Part shown: positions 61,819-64,000 of the stretch, piece by piece
How positions within the stretch are numbered: position 1 is the first letter of the stretch
Layout: the number at the start of each line of letters is the position of its first letter
Source of the DNA: Mesorhizobium sp. AR02
GTDB taxonomy: Bacteria > Pseudomonadota > Alphaproteobacteria > Rhizobiales > Rhizobiaceae
NCBI RefSeq assembly: GCF_024746835.1
Contig: NZ_CP080531.1
Span: forward strand, 6,468,001 to 6,532,000
Direction of reading: 5' to 3'
DNA: 64,000 nucleotides
Made by a program: the position numbers and the translations under genes
Notes under the pieces: model-generated
What the model saw: the letters and a program-made list of their open reading frames with translations, nothing else
What the model was told of the DNA's origin: nothing
Databases searched by the model: none

Positions 61819-64000
61819 ATGAAGGCAGCATCCAAGTTTCTGAGCGCCGCGTCCGCGGCGGCACTGTCCGCCGCTCTGGTCGTACCAGGTGCGCTCGCAG
61901 TACAATTCGTTGCCACATCGGCGGCTGAAGCCGCTGTCGTCAGCAGGGTGGAGGTGAGCGGCAACCAGCGTGTCGACGCCGATACCATCCGCAATTACAT
62001 CACCATCAAGCCGGGCAAGGCCTTCTCCAGTTCCGATATCGACGCGGCCATCAAGGCGCTGTTCGGCACCGGCCTGTTCTCGGATGTCCAGATCAACCAG
62101 GTCGGCTCGACGCTGGTGGTCAAGGTTGCCGAATACAAGGTCGTCAACCAGGTGCTGTTCCAGGGCAACAAGAAGATCAAGGACAATGCCCTTCAGATGG
62201 CTATCCAGCTGAAGCCGCGCGGTACGTTCTCGCAGGCGACGCTCGATGCCGACGTCGAACAGATCAAGGGCGCCTACAGGCACATCGGCCGCGACGATGC
62301 CGGCGTGACCGCGCAGGTCATGGACCTCGGCGACAACCGCGTGAATGTGGTTTTCAAAATCACCGAAGGCGACCGCACGCAGATCGCGGCGATCAATTTT
62401 GTCGGCAACAGCGCCTATTCGAGCCGCCGCCTGTCGGATGTGATCAACACCAAGCGCTCGTCCTGGGTTTCGTTCATCCTGCGCGATGACGTCTATGACG
62501 AGGACAAGCTGCGCGCCGACCAGGAGCTGCTGCGCCGCTTCTACTACAATCACGGCTACGCCGATTTCCAGGTCGTGTCCGCCGTCGGCGAACTCGACAA
62601 TGCGACGAACAAATACACGGTCACCATCACCGTCCAGGAGGGCGAGCGTTATAATTTCGGCGATATCAGCGTCGAAAGCACAATCCCGGAAGTCGATTCG
62701 AAGTCGCTGGAATCGGTGGTCGAGACCCGCAAGGGCGATGTATACAACGCCAAGAATGTTGAAGACTCCATTATTGCCCTGACCGAGAAGGTGGCCGGTT
62801 CCGGTTACGCCTTCGCGCAGGTGACGCCGCGCGGCGACCGCAACTTCGAGAATCATACGATTTCGGTGGTCTATACGGTTGACCAGGGCACCAAGGCCTA
62901 TGTCGAACGCATCGAGATCCGCGGCAACGATCGTACGCGCGACTATGTCATCCGCCGCGAATTCGATGTCAGCGAAGGCGACGCGTTCAACCAAGTGCTC
63001 ATCCAGCGCGCCAAGAAACGCTTGGAGAACCTTGATTACTTCACGTCAGTCGACATCTCGACAGTGCCAGGCTCGCAGCCCGACCAGGTCGTTCTGGTGG
63101 TCACTGTGGTCGAGAAGTCGACGGGTGAATTCTCCGTTGGCGCCGGCTATTCGACCGGTGGCGACACGGCGGGTCCGTCCGTCGAAGGATCGATCACCGA
63201 GCGCAACTTCCTCGGCCGTGGCCAGTACATCAAGCTGTCGGCCGGCGGCGGCAAGAATTCGCGCGATTACAGCCTGTCCTTCACCGAGCCCTATTTCCTC
63301 GGACGGCGCATCGCGGCCGGATTCGACATCTACAAGTCGACGAGACAGTACAACAGCAACTATGACAGCGATACCGTCGGTGCGACTGTGCGCTTTGGCC
63401 TGCCGATCACCAACAGCATTACGACCCAGCTGGCGTATAATATCTCTCAGGAAAAGTATTCCGTTGACAATAGTTGCTTGACCAACGGGCTCTACGTTCC
63501 TGGCAGCCCTTGCACTATCTCAACCGCGATTCTGGATGGCATCGCCCAGAGCCCATGGATAAAGTCGTCGATCAGCTTAGGGCTGGTCTACAACACGATC
63601 GACGACATGAAGAACCCGCATGAGGGCATCTACGCCAATACAACGGTGGAAGTTGCCGGCCTTGGCGGTAACGCCAAGTTCGTCAAGGTTACTGGGCGCG
63701 GCAGTGTCTATCAGACGCTGTCCGAGCAACTCGACCTTGTCGGCCTCATTTCGGGCGGCGCGGGTCACGTCGAGGGTTACGGCGGTAACGGTCTGCGTAT
63801 CTTCGATCAATTCCAGAGCAACGATCGTATGATCCGTGGCTTTGCCTATGGCGGCATTGGCCCTGCGGACGCGGCGACGGGTGACCATCTCGGTGGTACG
63901 ACCTACTTCAATGCTTCGGCGGAAGCCCAGTTCCCGTTGCCAGTCGTTCCGGAAAGCTTTGGGTTGCGCGGTGCTGTGTTCGCCGACGCTGCCACGCTTT
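61819..64000 (+). CDS. bamA: Outer-membrane assembly factor BamA (3'-truncated by window)
   Basis: BamA folds beta-barrel proteins into the outer membrane. The frame runs open from ATG 61819 to the window end (727 residues seen). It has a signal peptide to about residue 40 (MKAASKFLSAASAAALSAAL...), five POTRA-type repeats (about residues 41-425: 'SRVEVSGNQRVDADTIRNYI', 'NQVLFQGNKKIKDNAL', 'AAINFVGNSAYSSRRL', 'YNFGDISVESTI', 'VERIEIRGNDRTRDYVIRRE' as starts) and the beginning of the 16-strand barrel ('NFLGRGQYIKLSA' near residue 464). The lid motif R673-G-F675 is present. It closes the conserved uppS-cdsA-rseP-bamA order. Confidence 0.96.
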   Translation, partial: MKAASKFLSAASAAALSAALVVPGALAVQFVATSAAEAAVVSRVEVSGNQRVDADTIRNYITIKPGKAFSSSDIDAAIKALFGTGLFSDVQINQVGSTLVVKVAEYKVVNQVLFQGNKKIKDNALQMAIQLKPRGTFSQATLDADVEQIKGAYRHIGRDDAGVTAQVMDLGDNRVNVVFKITEGDRTQIAAINFVGNSAYSSRRLSDVINTKRSSWVSFILRDDVYDEDKLRADQELLRRFYYNHGYADFQVVSAVGELDNATNKYTVTITVQEGERYNFGDISVESTIPEVDSKSLESVVETRKGDVYNAKNVEDSIIALTEKVAGSGYAFAQVTPRGDRNFENHTISVVYTVDQGTKAYVERIEIRGNDRTRDYVIRREFDVSEGDAFNQVLIQRAKKRLENLDYFTSVDISTVPGSQPDQVVLVVTVVEKSTGEFSVGAGYSTGGDTAGPSVEGSITERNFLGRGQYIKLSAGGGKNSRDYSLSFTEPYFLGRRIAAGFDIYKSTRQYNSNYDSDTVGATVRFGLPITNSITTQLAYNISQEKYSVDNSCLTNGLYVPGSPCTISTAILDGIAQSPWIKSSISLGLVYNTIDDMKNPHEGIYANTTVEVAGLGGNAKFVKVTGRGSVYQTLSEQLDLVGLISGGAGHVEGYGGNGLRIFDQFQSNDRMIRGFAYGGIGPADAATGDHLGGTTYFNASAEAQFPLPVVPESFGLRGAVFADAATL

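Noticed and set aside
61810..62994. 394-codon minus-strand frame
   Set aside because: It is antisense to bamA and has no start signal or family resemblance.

Overview
The window is a GC-rich stretch of an alphaproteobacterial chromosome of the order Hyphomicrobiales (Rhizobiales), most likely Mesorhizobium or a close relative. The signs are lineage-restricted families (BA14K, EipB/DUF1849, DUF1489, DUF6105, DUF599, a phasin), the ClpS-ClpA pair, promoters of the rhizobial type CTTGxx-N17-CTATAx, EcfG-type promoters GGAAC-N16/17-CGTT, and a GatA with an extra loop that I recall from Mesorhizobium. No IS element, prophage, CRISPR array or rRNA is present. There is one tRNA gene, tRNA-Lys(UUU).

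Layout. 1-3.0 kb: tail of an upstream gene, a small transporter, then the queuosine genes queA and tgt with a short gene between them. 3.0-8.8 kb: a lipid- or redox-type periplasmic pair (DUF4864, DsbA-like), a lone Lrp ligand-binding domain, then a four-gene cluster of ATP-grasp, alpha-E, transglutaminase-like and Anbu proteasome-like protein. 8.9-14.6 kb: a PLP decarboxylase, then glpR-glpD-glpK with operator-like sites and what looks like the scar of a deleted glycerol ABC transporter. 14.6-18.1 kb: accessory zone with a DUF6882 protein, a BA14K protein under an EcfG-type promoter, tRNA-Lys, and two unusual genes (DUF4238 and a HEPN-motif protein). 18.2-24.4 kb: a glycosyltransferase, glycogen-debranching-like enzyme, otsA and otsB, with an EcfG-type promoter before otsA, suggesting general-stress control of trehalose synthesis.

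24.4-29.3 kb, minus strand: dprA-plsY, a methyltransferase, and pyrB with a dihydroorotase-like partner lacking metal ligands. 29.4-43.2 kb: an AidB-like dehydrogenase, membrane proteins, ruvX, a metallo-hydrolase, a secreted protein with a radical SAM protein, gatC-GNAT-gatA, YdcF, DUF599, sdaA, DUF1489, a J-domain protein and a D,D-carboxypeptidase with SPOR domain. 43.4-47.6 kb: a phasin with two palindromic operators, clpS-clpA, and a frameshifted chloramphenicol-phosphotransferase-like gene. 47.6-52.5 kb: HIT, FemAB/GNAT-like, glycerophosphodiesterase and RidA genes, EipB, DUF4031 and a LysE exporter.

52.5-64 kb: the conserved growth cluster rpsB-tsf ... pyrH-frr-uppS-cdsA-rseP-bamA (translation, UMP supply, undecaprenyl and phospholipid synthesis, envelope proteolysis, outer-membrane assembly). 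It is split by a LysR/NTF2-like/aldo-keto reductase unit. bamA runs off the window end.
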